A DNA stretch of 64,000 bases from Nocardioides marinisabuli (GCF_013466785.1 NZ_CP059163.1:868001-932000), one strand, 5' to 3'; positions 20,365 through 30,100 are shown, counted from the first letter of the stretch. Numbers and translations are program-made. The notes: a model not told the origin generated them from the letters alone.

Positions 20365-20889
20365 TCAGTCGAGCTCGCCGGTCAGGATCAGCGTCAACCG
20401 GTCGAGCTTCATCGCCCCGGTGGCGGCCAGGGTGCGGTCGACGCCGAGGTCGAGGGCCAGCAGCTTGGCGGCGCGCTCGAGCTTGGGCGGGAAGTAGACG
20501 GTGGTGGCCGGGACGGTGCCGTACCAGTTGTCCTCGCCCACGACCTGCCAGCCGGCGCCGGTGGCGCGCTGGGCGGCCCGGCCGGCGAGACCGGTGATGG
20601 AGGAGTTGTTGTAGACCTCGACGTAGACCTCGCCGCGCTTGATCGCCGGCGCGGGCTTCTTCGTCGGCTCGGGCTTCGGCGCCTTCGTCTCCGCGGCCTG
20701 CGTCGGCTCCTCGGTCGACTCGCGGGCCGCGGGGGTGATCTCGCGCTCGGTGGGCTCGGAGCCCTGCGTGGCCACGAAGGCGAAGGCGGCCATCGCCACC
20801 GCGATGATCGAGAGGATCACCACGGGCGAGGGGAGCACGGTGCCGCGCTCGGTGCGGGCGCGGCCGGGGGTGGGCTGCTCGGTGGTCAC
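20365..20889 (-). CDS. LytR C-terminal domain membrane protein
   Basis: The 174-residue product has a short cytoplasmic N-terminus, one membrane helix (VVILSIIAVAMAAFAFVA) and a Glu/Pro/Lys-rich linker. A LytR_C domain follows, with VEVYNNSSITGLAGRAA and the later WYGTVPATTVYFPP. LytR_C domains often sit in cell-wall biogenesis proteins. The GTG start follows the DUF3263 gene by 4 bp, so the two form an operon. otsB follows after 8 bp. Confidence 0.82.
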   Translation of the reverse strand: MTTEQPTPGRARTERGTVLPSPVVILSIIAVAMAAFAFVATQGSEPTEREITPAARESTEEPTQAAETKAPKPEPTKKPAPAIKRGEVYVEVYNNSSITGLAGRAAQRATGAGWQVVGEDNWYGTVPATTVYFPPKLERAAKLLALDLGVDRTLAATGAMKLDRLTLILTGELD

Positions 20890-20893
20890 CGGC

Positions 20894-21193
20894 TCAGACC
20901 TCGAAGCCCAGGCGGCGGGCGGAGCGCTGGCGCTGGCGGGCGGCCCGCAGGCGGCGCAGGCGGCGCACCAGCAGCGGGTCGGCCTCGAGGGCCTCCGGCT
21001 TGTCGATGAGGGCGTTGAGCACCTGGTAGTAGCGCGTCGAGCTCATGTCGAACTTCTCGCGCACCGCGCTCTCCTTGGCCCCGGCGTACTTCCACCACTG
21101 GCGCTCGAAGGCCAGGATCTCGCTGTCGCGCTCGCTGAGCTGCGGACCGTCGGTGACGGGCTGGGCGTGGGCGGCGTCCCGCTGGGGCTCCAT
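20894..21193 (-). CDS. DUF3263 protein
   Basis: The 99-residue product contains the DUF3263 core LSERDSEILAFERQWWKYAGAKE, followed by FDMSSTRYYQVLNALIDKPEAL, which looks like a helix-turn-helix. The C-terminus is strongly basic. In actinobacteria it typically precedes a LytR_C gene, as here. A DNA-binding role is possible but unproven. Confidence 0.85.
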   Translation of the reverse strand: MEPQRDAAHAQPVTDGPQLSERDSEILAFERQWWKYAGAKESAVREKFDMSSTRYYQVLNALIDKPEALEADPLLVRRLRRLRAARQRQRSARRLGFEV

Positions 21194-21329
21194 GCGGCAT
21201 CTCCGGACTGGCTACGGGGTGGGTGGGGCTGCTGGCCATCGTAGCCCCCGCGAACTACAGCCGTGTCATTACCGCGCGGGCGTGTCCGGCGCCGTCACCC
21301 GTGTCGTACGACCTCCTTAGGGTGGGGCC

Positions 21330-22361
21330 ATGCAGACGGTGCGGTGGGGGTTCCTGGCCACGGGCAAGATCGCGCGCAAGGTCGCCGGGGCGCTGGCGCA
21401 GGTGGAGGGCTCCGAGCTGGTCGCCGTGGGCGCCCGGCGCCGCGAGTCGGCCGAGGCGTTCGTGGCCGAGCACGCGCCCGGCGCCCGCGCCCACGCGTCG
21501 TACGCCGACCTGGTCGCCGACCCCGGCGTCGACGTCGTCTACGTCGCCTCGCCCCACGCGCTGCACCTCGAGCACGTGCGGATGGCCCTCGAGGCCGGCA
21601 AGCACGTGCTCTGCGAGAAGCCGGTGACCCTCGACCTGGCCCAGGCCCGCGAGATGGTCGCGCTGGCCCGCGAGCACGACCGCTTCCTGATGGAGGCGAT
21701 GTGGACCGCGTGCCACCCGGTGGTGCGCGAGCTGGTCGACCGGGTCCGCGCCGGCGACCTCGGCACGCCCCGCACGCTGCGCGCCGAGCTCGGCTTCCGC
21801 GTCGACGCGCCCGCCGACGACCGGCTGCTCGACCCGGCGCTCGGCGCCTCCTCGCTGCTCGACATGGGCATCTACCCGCTGACCTTCGCCCACCTGCTGC
21901 TCGGCGCGCCCGAGCGGCTGCACGCCGAGGCCGTGCTCTCCGAGCGCGGCACCGACCTCGACGTGGCGGTGCTGGGCCGCTACCGCGGCGGGGCGCTGGC
22001 GACGCTGTCGGCCTCGATGACCTCGTGGTCCGACCGCTCCGCCGCGCTGGCCACCGACCGCGGGCACCTGCACCTCGAGGGGCAGTTCCACCACCCCGAC
22101 GCGGCCGTCTTCGTGCCCCGCGACGACGCCGGCACCCCCGGCGAGCCGCTGCGCATCACCGGGCGCGAGCCGGTCGTGGGCGGCGGCTACGGCAACGAGC
22201 TGGCCGAGGCGGCGCGCTGCGTGCGCGAGGGGCTGCGCGAGAGCCCGTGGGTGCCGCACGAGCAGACGCTGGCGCTGATGGGCCAGCTCGACGACGTACG
22301 CCGCCAGGTCGGGGTGGAGCTGCCCGGCACCGGCCCCCTCCTCCCGGGCGACGCGGGGTGA
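21330..22361 (+). CDS. Gfo/Idh/MocA family oxidoreductase
   Basis: The 343-residue product has an N-terminal Rossmann domain. GFLATGKIARKVAGAL marks the dinucleotide loop, and the catalytic CEKPVTLDL (EKP motif) is near residue 95. The C-terminal substrate domain contains GFRVDAPADDRLLDP and GASSLLDMGIYPL. Such enzymes are NAD(P)-dependent sugar or inositol dehydrogenases; EKP plus DMGIYP resembles the trans-1,2-dihydrobenzene-1,2-diol dehydrogenase group. The substrate is not determinable. It lies 25 bp upstream of otsA on the same strand and may share its transcript. Confidence 0.85.
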   Translation: MQTVRWGFLATGKIARKVAGALAQVEGSELVAVGARRRESAEAFVAEHAPGARAHASYADLVADPGVDVVYVASPHALHLEHVRMALEAGKHVLCEKPVTLDLAQAREMVALAREHDRFLMEAMWTACHPVVRELVDRVRAGDLGTPRTLRAELGFRVDAPADDRLLDPALGASSLLDMGIYPLTFAHLLLGAPERLHAEAVLSERGTDLDVAVLGRYRGGALATLSASMTSWSDRSAALATDRGHLHLEGQFHHPDAAVFVPRDDAGTPGEPLRITGREPVVGGGYGNELAEAARCVREGLRESPWVPHEQTLALMGQLDDVRRQVGVELPGTGPLLPGDAG

Positions 22362-22386
22362 ACAGGCTCCGCCTAGGGTGAGGGAC

Positions 22387-23811
22387 GTGTCCTACGACCT
22401 CGTGATCGTCGCCAACCGGTTGCCGGTGGACCGGGTCGCGCTGCCCGACGGCTCGAAGGGCTGGCGCACCTCCCCCGGCGGGCTGGTCACCGCCATCGAA
22501 CCCGTCATGCGCGCCAACGACGGGGTGTGGATCGGCTGGCCCGGCGGCACCGACCAGGACCTCGAGCCCTTCGAGCACGACGGCCTGCAGCTGGCGCCGA
22601 TGACGATGAGCGCCGCCGACATCGAGGGGTTCTACGAGGGCTTCTCCAACGGCACCCTGTGGCCGCTCTACCACGACCTGGTGGCCAAGCCGGAGTTCCA
22701 CCGGGAGTGGTGGGACGCCTACGTCGCGGTCAACCGGCGCTTCGCCGAGCGCGCCGCCTCGCTGGCCAACGAGGGCGCCACGGTGTGGGTGCACGACTAC
22801 CAGCTGCAGCTGGTGCCGCAGATGCTGCGCGACCTGCGCCCCGACCTGCGCATCGGCTTCTACCTGCACATCCCCTTCCCACCCGGCGAGCTGTTCCAGC
22901 AGCTGCCGTGGCGCCGCCAGATCCTCGAGGGGCTGCTCGGCGCCGACCTGGTCGGCTTCCAGATGCCCGGGGGCGCGCAGAACTTCGTGCGCCTGGTGCG
23001 CCAGCGGGTCGGCCACAAGACCCACCGCGACCTGGTCTACCTGCCCGACGGGCGCACCGTGCGGGCCCGCCCGTTCCCGATCTCCATCGACGCCGCCGGC
23101 TTCGAGGAGATGGCGCGCTCCGAGGCGGTGGCCGAGCGCTCGGCCGAGATCCGCGAGGCGCTGGGCAACCCGCGCAAGATCTTCCTGGGCATCGACCGCC
23201 TCGACTACACCAAGGGCATCTTCGCCCGGCTGCGCGCCTTCAGCGAGCTCATCGACGACGGCCACTTCGACGTCGAGGACGCCGTCTTCGTGCAGGTCGC
23301 CGTGCCGAGCCGCGAGCAGGTCGAGCAGTACCGCATCCTGCGCGACGAGATCGACCGGCTCGTGGGCCGCATCAACGGTGACCTGGGCCGGATCGGGCGC
23401 CCCGCCATCTCCTACCTGCACTCCTCCTACCCGCGCGAGGAGATGGCCGCGCTCTACCGCGCCGCCGACGTCATGGTGGTCACGCCCTACCGCGACGGCA
23501 TGAACCTGGTCGCCAAGGAGTACGTCGCCTGCCGCTTCAACGACGACGGCGCGCTGGTGCTCTCGGAGTTCGCGGGGGCAGCCGACGAGCTGCGCCAGGC
23601 GTGGCTGGTCAACCCCTACGACATCAACGGCATGAAGAGCGCGCTGCTGGAGGCCTACCAGGCCGACTCCAAGGAGACGACGCGTCGGATGAAGGCGATG
23701 CGCCGCACCGTCACCCAGCACGACGTGGCGGCCTGGGCCGACTCCTTCATGACCGAGCTCTCCGACGTCGAGACCCACGGCAAGGCCGTCCGCCCGGCCC
23801 GTCGTTCCTGA
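22387..23811 (+). CDS. otsA: Alpha,alpha-trehalose-phosphate synthase
   Basis: The 474-residue GT20 enzyme makes trehalose-6-phosphate from a nucleotide-glucose and glucose-6-phosphate. Landmarks are [10 protein letters not shown] at the N-terminus, [47 protein letters not shown] and the sugar-nucleotide site [13 protein letters not shown]. The GTG at 22387 is preferred because GTGAGGGAC precedes it; a GTG three codons earlier is possible. The OtsB partner is encoded nearby on the other strand. Confidence 0.95.
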   Translation: MSYDLVIVANRLPVDRVALPDGSKGWRTSPGGLVTAIEPVMRANDGVWIGWPGGTDQDLEPFEHDGLQLAPMTMSAADIEGFYEGFSNGTLWPLYHDLVAKPEFHREWWDAYVAVNRRFAERAASLANEGATVWVHDYQLQLVPQMLRDLRPDLRIGFYLHIPFPPGELFQQLPWRRQILEGLLGADLVGFQMPGGAQNFVRLVRQRVGHKTHRDLVYLPDGRTVRARPFPISIDAAGFEEMARSEAVAERSAEIREALGNPRKIFLGIDRLDYTKGIFARLRAFSELIDDGHFDVEDAVFVQVAVPSREQVEQYRILRDEIDRLVGRINGDLGRIGRPAISYLHSSYPREEMAALYRAADVMVVTPYRDGMNLVAKEYVACRFNDDGALVLSEFAGAADELRQAWLVNPYDINGMKSALLEAYQADSKETTRRMKAMRRTVTQHDVAAWADSFMTELSDVETHGKAVRPARRS

Positions 23812-23887
23812 CCCGCGCAGGACGCGGTGGCACGGCCCACCCGTAACCCGCGGCCCGCGGGGTAGTTTGCGGGGCAGGAGGTGGATC

Positions 23888-25171
23888 GTGGACCTGATCC
23901 CCAAGCCCGACCAGGTGGTGTCGGCGGCCAGCAACGTGGCGCACAAGGTGCTTTACGGCGGCGTCGCCGACCTCAGGCCGATGCCGCGCACCCTCATCGA
24001 CGACGGGGAGCTGCGCGAGGTCTACCACTACCGGCCCGCCGCCACGACCCGCCAGGTGGGCGACCCGGTGCTGCTGGTGACGCCGCTGGCGGCCCCCTCG
24101 ACCTGCTACGACCTGCGCCGCGGCTGCTCGCTGGTGCAGCACTTCGTCACCGAGGGCCGCCCCACCTACCTCGTGGAGTACGGCGAGGTCTCCTTCCGCA
24201 ACCGCAACCTGGGCATCGAGCACTGGGTCGACGAGGTGGTCCCCACCGCCGTGCGCGAGGTCTCGGCGCACGCCGGCGGCCGACCGGTGCACGTGGTGGG
24301 CTGGAGCCTCGGCGGCATCTTCGCGATGCTCGCCGCCGCCGACGCCACCGACCTCCCGATCGCCTCGCTGACCGTCGTCGGCTCGCCCATCGACACCTCG
24401 CTGGTGCCGATCGTGGCGCCGCTGCGGCCGCTGCTGCAGCTCAACCCCCTCGCCGGGCGCGGCGCCGTGACGCGCGCCTACCAGGCGATGGGCGGGGCAC
24501 CGAAGCCGCTGGTGAAGTGGGCCTTCCAGCTCTCCTCCTTCCAGAAGCTCGTCACCAAGCCGCTGGCGCTGGCCACCCACCTCGACGACGCCGACTTCCT
24601 GGCCCAGATCGAGGCCGTCGACCGGTTCACCGCCGGCATGATGGCCTACCCGGGCCGCACCTTCGGCCAGCTCTACCACCGCTTCGTCAAGGGCAACGTG
24701 CTGCGCACCGGCACCTTCGAGCTCGACGACCGGACCATCGACCTGGCCCGCATCGACGTGCCGGTGCTGGTCTTCGGCGGCGCCAACGACGGCATCGCCC
24801 CGGTGCCGGCCGTCAAGGCGCTGGTCCCGCTGCTCTCCGGCTCGCCCGACGTGCGGTTCGAGATCGTGCCGGGCGGCCACCTCGGCATGCTGACCGGGCG
24901 CGCGGCGCGCGACAGCACCTGGCGGGTGCTCGACGCGTGGATCGCGGAGTGGTCGACGCCGACCGAGGAGCCCTCGGCGAGGAAGCCCGCCGCCAAGAAG
25001 ACCGCGGCGAGGAAGTCGCCCACGAAGAAGCCCGCGGCGAAGAAGGCTGCCGCCGAGAAGACCGCGGCGAAGAGGCCGGCAGCGCGCGCGCAGGCCCCCA
25101 GCGCGGACTCGATCGGGGCCAACCCGCAGCGCCGCTACGGCTCGGAGGGCTCGCGCTCGCTGTCGCGCTGA
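23888..25171 (+). CDS. PhaC-like alpha/beta hydrolase with Lys/Ala/Pro-rich tail
   Basis: The 427-residue product resembles class III PHA synthases in sequence flow (VLLVTPLAAPSTCYDLRRGCSL, then PTYLVEYGEVSF). Its nucleophile elbow is GWSLGG, with Ser where PHA synthases have Cys, so it is more likely a hydrolase or acyltransferase. The candidate catalytic acid and His are in FGGANDGIAP and PGGHLGML. From about residue 360 the protein becomes a histone-H1-like tail of KPAAKK and AKKTAARK repeats. The GTG start is set by AGGAGG at 6-bp spacing. A small hairpin at 23847-23861 separates it from otsA. Confidence 0.78.
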   Translation: MDLIPKPDQVVSAASNVAHKVLYGGVADLRPMPRTLIDDGELREVYHYRPAATTRQVGDPVLLVTPLAAPSTCYDLRRGCSLVQHFVTEGRPTYLVEYGEVSFRNRNLGIEHWVDEVVPTAVREVSAHAGGRPVHVVGWSLGGIFAMLAAADATDLPIASLTVVGSPIDTSLVPIVAPLRPLLQLNPLAGRGAVTRAYQAMGGAPKPLVKWAFQLSSFQKLVTKPLALATHLDDADFLAQIEAVDRFTAGMMAYPGRTFGQLYHRFVKGNVLRTGTFELDDRTIDLARIDVPVLVFGGANDGIAPVPAVKALVPLLSGSPDVRFEIVPGGHLGMLTGRAARDSTWRVLDAWIAEWSTPTEEPSARKPAAKKTAARKSPTKKPAAKKAAAEKTAAKRPAARAQAPSADSIGANPQRRYGSEGSRSLSR

Positions 25172-25212
25172 ACCCACCACGGGAGCCGCCGCCGGCCGAT
25201 ACCCTGCGGCGC

Positions 25213-26544
25213 ATGTCCACGGCCACGCGGCCCGCGCCGCTGCCCACCCGGGTCCGCCTCGGCTACGGCGCCGGCTCGGTCGCCACCGGCGCCTTCGGCA
25301 CGGTGCCCGGGCTGATGCTGCTGCCCTACCTCACCGACGAGCTCGGCGTCGCGGCGCTGGTCGCCGGCGTCGTCGTCTTCGCCCCCAAGGCCTGGGACGT
25401 GGTGCTCAACCCCGTGGCCGGGCGGATCAGCGACCGCACCCGCGACCCCCGCGGCCCGCGCCGGCCGTGGCTGCTGCGGGCGGGCCTGGCGCTGGCGGTG
25501 ACCTTCGCGCTGGTCTTCGCCGGCCCCGACGTCGACTCCCGCGCCGTGGAGACCGGCTGGGTGCTGGTGTGCTTCCTGGCCGCGGCCACGGCGTACGCGT
25601 TCTTCCAGGTGCCCTACGTCGCGATGCCCGCCGAGCTGACGTCGTCGTACGACGAGCGCACCCGGCTGATGACCTGGCGGGTGGCGATCCTGGCGCTGAC
25701 GATCATGGTCGCCGGTGCGAGCGCGCCGCTGATCCGTGACGCCGTCGGCGGTCGCGACGGCTACCGCGTGATGGGCGTGGTGATGGCGCTGATCATCGCG
25801 ACCGGCGCCCTGGCGGCCTACCGCGGCACCCGCGGCGCACCCACCGCGGTGCTCGAGCCGAGCCCGGGCGGGCTGCGCGAGCAGCTGCGGGTGGTCGCCG
25901 CGGCGCGCGACTTCCGGCTGCTGCTGACCACCTTCGTGCTGCAGGCGCTGGCCACCGGCTGCATGCTCGCCGGCGTCGACTACCTGGCCGGCGAGGTGCT
26001 GGGCCGCGACGGCGCGGCGACCATCCTCTTCGTCTGCTTCGTGGGCCCGGCGCTGGTGCTGACCCCCGCCTGGTCGTGGCTGGGCGCCCGCGTCGGCAAG
26101 AAGCACGGCTACCTGGCCGCCTCGGTGGTGCTGGTCTGCGGCGCGCTGCTGGCCGCCACCGCGCGCAGCGCCCCGCCCTGGCTGGTCTTCGCGGCGGTCG
26201 CCCTGGTGGGCGTCGGCTACGCCGGCTGCCAGGTCTTCCCGCTGGCGATGCTGCCCGACGCCGCGGCCGTCGACGCCCGGCGCACCGGCAGCAACCGCGC
26301 CGGGGTCTACACCGGGGTGTGGACCGCCGGCGAGACCCTGGGGCTGGCCCTGGGGCCGGCCGCCTTCGCCGTCGTGCTCGCGCTGGGCGGCTACGTCTCC
26401 AGCCAGGGCGGCGGCGTGGTGCAGCCCGACTCGGCGGTCTCGGCCATCACGTGGGGCTTCTCGCTGCTCCCGGCCGCCCTGACCCTGCTCAGCCTGGCCT
26501 GGCTGGTGCGCTACGACATCGATGCGAAGGACGTGGACGCGTGA
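25213..26544 (+). CDS. MFS transporter of the GPH/MelB type
   Basis: The 443-residue product has about twelve hydrophobic helices and the GPH-cation symporter motif layout. GYGAGSVATGAFGTVPGLMLLPYLTDE lies at the start of the protein (given here as two adjoining motifs, GYGAGSVATGAF and LMLLPYLTDE). The loop NPVAGRISDRTRDPRGPRRPW is marked by GRISDRTRD, and YVAMPAELT follows. It should carry a sugar or small organic substrate with a cation. The last four bases overlap the PLP-enzyme start (GTGA), suggesting that transporter and enzyme handle a related compound. Confidence 0.82.
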   Translation: MSTATRPAPLPTRVRLGYGAGSVATGAFGTVPGLMLLPYLTDELGVAALVAGVVVFAPKAWDVVLNPVAGRISDRTRDPRGPRRPWLLRAGLALAVTFALVFAGPDVDSRAVETGWVLVCFLAAATAYAFFQVPYVAMPAELTSSYDERTRLMTWRVAILALTIMVAGASAPLIRDAVGGRDGYRVMGVVMALIIATGALAAYRGTRGAPTAVLEPSPGGLREQLRVVAAARDFRLLLTTFVLQALATGCMLAGVDYLAGEVLGRDGAATILFVCFVGPALVLTPAWSWLGARVGKKHGYLAASVVLVCGALLAATARSAPPWLVFAAVALVGVGYAGCQVFPLAMLPDAAAVDARRTGSNRAGVYTGVWTAGETLGLALGPAAFAVVLALGGYVSSQGGGVVQPDSAVSAITWGFSLLPAALTLLSLAWLVRYDIDAKDVDA

Positions 26545-27992
26545 CGACGGCACCCAGCACCCCCGGCGAGGTCCGGGAGCGGCTCGCCCGGCTGCAGTCG
26601 CAGGACCTCCCGGTCCACACCGGGCGCACCCTCGCCTACGTCTACGACTCCGGGCTCGAGGAGGTCGACCGCGTGGCCCGCGAGGCGGTCGCGGCCTTCG
26701 CCGGCTCCAACGGCCTCGACCCGACCGCGTTCCCGAGCCTGCTGCAGATGGAGAACGACCTGGTGGCCGCCGGGCTCCGGCTGCTCGACGCCCCCGACGG
26801 CGCCGTCGGCACCGTCACCTCGGGCGGCACCGAGTCGTGCCTGCTGGCCGTGCAGTCGGCCCGCGACTCGCGCCCCGACGTGGTCGGGCCGCGGATGGTG
26901 CTGCCCGACACCGCCCACCCCGCCTTCCACAAGGCCGCCCACTACTTCGGCGTCGAGATGGTGGTGGTGCCCACCGCCGAGGACCACCGCGCCGACCCCG
27001 CAGCCATGGCCGCGGCCATCGACGACCGCACCGTGCTCGTGGTCGTCAGCGCCCCGTCGTACGCGCACGGCGTCGTCGACCCGGTGCCGGCGGTGGCGGC
27101 GGCCGCCGCGGCGCGCGGGGTGCGCTGCCACGTCGACGCCTGCATCGGCGGCTGGGTGCTGGGGTACGCCGCGCGGCTGGGCCGCGAGGTGCCGCCCTGG
27201 TCGTTCGCGGTCGAGGGGGTCACCTCGGTCTCGGTCGACCTGCACAAGTACGGCTACGCCCCCAAGGGCACCTCGCTGCTGCTGCACCGCAGCAGCGCGC
27301 ACCGCCGCCCCCAGCTCTTCTCCTCGGCACGCTGGCCCGGCTACACGATGCTCAACTCGACGCTCCAGTCGACGAAGTCGGGCGGGCCCCTGGCCGGCGC
27401 CTGGAGCGTCGTGCAGCTGCTCGGCGACGAGGGCTACGAGCGGCTGACCGCCCAGGCGCTCGAGGCCACCGACCGGGTCGCGGAGGCGGTCGGCTCGATG
27501 CCGGGCCTGCGGGTGGTCGCCCCGCCCGACGCGACGCTGCTGGCGCTGGGCACCGACGACGACCTCGACCCGTTCACGCTCTGCGACGAGATGGCCGCGC
27601 GCGGCTGGCACGTGCAGCCGCAGCTGTCCTACGCGGGGACGCCCGCGACGGTGCACCTGTCGTTCTCCGCCGCGACGAACGCCCACGTCGAGGAGCTGGT
27701 GGCCGCCCTGCGGGCCTCGGTGGCCGCCGCCCGCGCCTTCGGGCCGGTGCGCGTCGACCCCGGCGTCGCCGAGGTGATCGCCGCGCTCGACCCCGCCGGG
27801 CTGGGCGACGACGACCTCGACGCGCTGCTGGTCGCGGCCGGGCTGGCCGGCGGCGGCGACGCGGCCGGTGGTGCGATCGCGCTGCCCGAGCGGATGGCCG
27901 ACGTCAACGCGATGCTCGACCTGGCCACGCCGCAGATGCGCGAGGCGCTGATGGTGGCCTTCCTCGACCGGCTCTGCCGGCCGTCGTCCTGA
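26541..27992 (+). CDS. PLP-dependent decarboxylase/aldolase-like enzyme (sphingosine-phosphate-lyase type)
   Basis: The 483-residue product is a fold-type I PLP enzyme of the group II decarboxylase/S1P-lyase branch. The cofactor site includes TSGGTESCLLAV and HVDACIGGW, and the PLP Lys is in SVDLHKYGYAPKG. The large domain resembles dpl1-type lyases more than glutamate decarboxylases. A C-terminal extension of about 100 residues contains an acidic helix. Translation is coupled to the MFS gene by GTGA. The substrate could be an amino acid or a phosphorylated amine; context does not decide. Confidence 0.78.
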   Translation: MTTAPSTPGEVRERLARLQSQDLPVHTGRTLAYVYDSGLEEVDRVAREAVAAFAGSNGLDPTAFPSLLQMENDLVAAGLRLLDAPDGAVGTVTSGGTESCLLAVQSARDSRPDVVGPRMVLPDTAHPAFHKAAHYFGVEMVVVPTAEDHRADPAAMAAAIDDRTVLVVVSAPSYAHGVVDPVPAVAAAAAARGVRCHVDACIGGWVLGYAARLGREVPPWSFAVEGVTSVSVDLHKYGYAPKGTSLLLHRSSAHRRPQLFSSARWPGYTMLNSTLQSTKSGGPLAGAWSVVQLLGDEGYERLTAQALEATDRVAEAVGSMPGLRVVAPPDATLLALGTDDDLDPFTLCDEMAARGWHVQPQLSYAGTPATVHLSFSAATNAHVEELVAALRASVAAARAFGPVRVDPGVAEVIAALDPAGLGDDDLDALLVAAGLAGGGDAAGGAIALPERMADVNAMLDLATPQMREALMVAFLDRLCRPSS

Positions 27993-28011
27993 GCGGGCCG
28001 CGCGGGCCCGG

Positions 28012-28686
28012 TCAGCGGGGGGCGGGCACGCCCGCCAGGCCCGCAGGGGTGGCGTAGCGCTCGAGGTAGGCCGTCATCATCACGACCCCCTCGTCGACGA
28101 GGGCGGCGTCGCCGGCGGCGTCCTGCTCGTAGGCCAGCTGGAAGACGCGGTCGCCGACCTCGACGGCCAGCTCGGCGGCGGCCGCGCTCAGGTCGGGCCG
28201 GCACAGCCCGTGCTCGATGCCGAAGTCGCGCAGGGCCTGGGCGACCCGCACGTTGTGGGCGCGGCCGAAGCGGTCGACGGCGGCGTTGCCCCGCCCCCGC
28301 AGGTAGATCTCGACGAAGGCGGGACGACGCCGGTAGACGGTCACGAAGGAGTCCATGGCGCTGCGCACGAGCCCCGCCACGCTTAGCACCTCCAGGCCGG
28401 CCAGGTCGGTGGCGACCTGCTCGTCCATCTCGGCCATGTCCCGCCCGGCCAGGGCGAGCAGGACCGCCTCCTTGTCGCCGAAGTACTGGTAGAGCGAGGC
28501 CACCGGCACCCCCGCGCGCTGCGCGATGGCCCGCGTGGTCAGCGCCTCGACGCCCTGGTCGAGCACCAGCTCCTCGGCGGCGTCGAGGATCGCCTCGACG
28601 CGCCGGCGGCTGCGCTGCTGGGTGGGCACCCGGCGCACCGCCCCCACCGAGGGGTCCACCACGTCCTGCTCCTGCTCGGCTCCCAT
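28012..28686 (-). CDS. TetR-family transcriptional regulator
   Basis: The 224-residue product has a TetR N-terminal helix-turn-helix (AILDAAEELVLDQG, then TTRAIAQRAGVPVASLYQYF). A divergent ligand domain covers the rest, of the TetR_C type with HNVRVAQALRDFG. The ATG at 28686 begins shortly before the basic arm. It lies downstream of the RibD-like reductase gene on the same strand, with 61 bp between. The target is unknown. Confidence 0.85.
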   Translation of the reverse strand: MGAEQEQDVVDPSVGAVRRVPTQQRSRRRVEAILDAAEELVLDQGVEALTTRAIAQRAGVPVASLYQYFGDKEAVLLALAGRDMAEMDEQVATDLAGLEVLSVAGLVRSAMDSFVTVYRRRPAFVEIYLRGRGNAAVDRFGRAHNVRVAQALRDFGIEHGLCRPDLSAAAAELAVEVGDRVFQLAYEQDAAGDAALVDEGVVMMTAYLERYATPAGLAGVPAPR

Positions 28687-28747
28687 GCCGGGCAGTGTAG
28701 GTCGCGTACCAGAATCTGACACACGTTCACCTTGATGGCGGTGGGGG

Positions 28748-29320
28748 TCAGGTGGCCCGCGCGTACTCCGCCACGACCACGCCCGAGGCGAAGGTCCGCG
28801 CCCGGTCGAGCTGGAAGCCGCGGGCGGCGTACGACGCGCTGAGCACGGGGGCGCCCTCGCCCAGCAGCACCGGGTTGATCTTGAGCACCAGCCGGTCGAC
28901 CTGGTCGACGAGGGTGCCGGCCAGGTCGCCACCGCCGCACAGCCAGACCCCCACCCCGTCGGCGGCCTTGAGCCGCTCGACCTCGCCGACGGGGTCGTCG
29001 GTCAGCCGGACCCCGGGCGGCACGTCGGCGTCGAGGTGGCGCCGCGTGACGACGACCTGGTCGAGGTGCGGGTAGGGGTCGTGCACGCCGTGGGGGAAGC
29101 CGGAGGCGTAGGTGCGCCACCCCATCACCACGGCGTCGAAGCGGGTCGCGGGCGGGGTGAGGCCCAGGGCGGCCAGCGCCGGGGCGGGCAGGGCGTCGGT
29201 CCACTCCTCGAGCACCATGTCGATGTGGTCGCCGGTCACCGGGAAGGCCGAGAAGTCGCCGTCGGGGGCGGCGATCCGCCCGTCGAGCGAGGTGGCGACG
29301 TAGTAGGTGAGCTCTCGCAC
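28748..29320 (-). CDS. Dihydrofolate reductase family protein (RibD C-terminal type)
   Basis: The 190-residue product has the RibD_C/DHFR-like fold. Its motifs are [12 protein letters not shown] at the N-terminus, [14 protein letters not shown] in the middle, [16 protein letters not shown] as the NADPH-binding loop, and [14 protein letters not shown] near the end. Such proteins are NADPH-dependent reductases of usually unknown substrate. The start is GTG. No antibiotic or riboflavin context is present. Confidence 0.85.
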   Translation of the reverse strand: MRELTYYVATSLDGRIAAPDGDFSAFPVTGDHIDMVLEEWTDALPAPALAALGLTPPATRFDAVVMGWRTYASGFPHGVHDPYPHLDQVVVTRRHLDADVPPGVRLTDDPVGEVERLKAADGVGVWLCGGGDLAGTLVDQVDRLVLKINPVLLGEGAPVLSASYAARGFQLDRARTFASGVVVAEYARAT

Positions 29321-29389
29321 GCCGCCTGTCTACCGGGCGCCCACCGGCAGCGCCACCGGATATCGGCCGCGGTGGCTACCGTCGGGGCC

Positions 29390-30100
29390 GTGGACGTGCT
29401 GAGCAGGTTGGTCGAGCAGGGCCGGGTGGCCCCGGACTGGGCGGAGGCCCTGGCGCCGGTCGAGGAGCAGGTGGCGCAGGTGCTGGCCCTCCTGCGCGAC
29501 GAGACGGCTGCGGGGCGGGTCTGGCTGCCGGGCGAGGAGCGGCTCCTGCGCGCCTTCGAGCGACCGCTGGCGCAGGTGCGGGTGCTCGTGGTGGGCCAGG
29601 ACCCCTACCCCACGCCGGGGCACCCGGTGGGGCTGTCCTTCTCGGTCGACCCCGACGTGCGCCCGGTGCCGCGCAGCCTGGTCAACGTCTACCGCGAGCT
29701 CGAGGCGGACCTCGGGCACCCGCCGCCCGCGCACGGCGACCTCACGGCCTGGGCCGAGCGCGGCGTGATGCTGCTCAACCGGGTGCTGAGCGTGCGGGCC
29801 GGGGAGCCCGACTCCCACCGGGGCCTCGGCTGGGAGCAGGTCACCGACCGCGCGGTGCAGGCGCTCGCGGACCGCGGCGGGCCGCTGGTCGCGGTGCTGT
29901 GGGGGGCCAGGGCCGGCGCGCTGCGCCCCCACCTCGGTGCGGTGCCGGTGGTCGCCTCCGCCCACCCCTCGCCCCTGTCGGCGCACCGCGGGTTCCTGGG
30001 CTCGCGGCCGTTCTCCCAGGTCGACCGCCTGCTGGTCGAGCAGGGCGGCTCACCCCTCGACTGGGCCCTCCCCGCCGACCCGTCGCAGATCTCGCGCTGA
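29390..30100 (+). CDS. ung: Uracil-DNA glycosylase (family 1)
   Basis: The 236-residue product carries the family 1 motifs. The water-activating loop is [18 protein letters not shown], in the actinobacterial form with Pro where many enzymes have His. The DNA-intercalating loop is [11 protein letters not shown], and [11 protein letters not shown] is also present. It removes uracil from DNA. The GTG at 29390 gives a family-like N-terminus. The last seven or so residues (DPSQISR) are encoded by the first copy of a 22-bp repeat, so the natural C-terminus has been overwritten or extended. Confidence 0.93.
   Translation: MDVLSRLVEQGRVAPDWAEALAPVEEQVAQVLALLRDETAAGRVWLPGEERLLRAFERPLAQVRVLVVGQDPYPTPGHPVGLSFSVDPDVRPVPRSLVNVYRELEADLGHPPPAHGDLTAWAERGVMLLNRVLSVRAGEPDSHRGLGWEQVTDRAVQALADRGGPLVAVLWGARAGALRPHLGAVPVVASAHPSPLSAHRGFLGSRPFSQVDRLLVEQGGSPLDWALPADPSQISR

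Noticed and set aside
28021..28040. Terminator hairpin between the PLP enzyme and TetR genes
   Set aside because: The GC-rich stem lies within the TetR coding end and the gap is only 19 bp. Composition alone could produce it.
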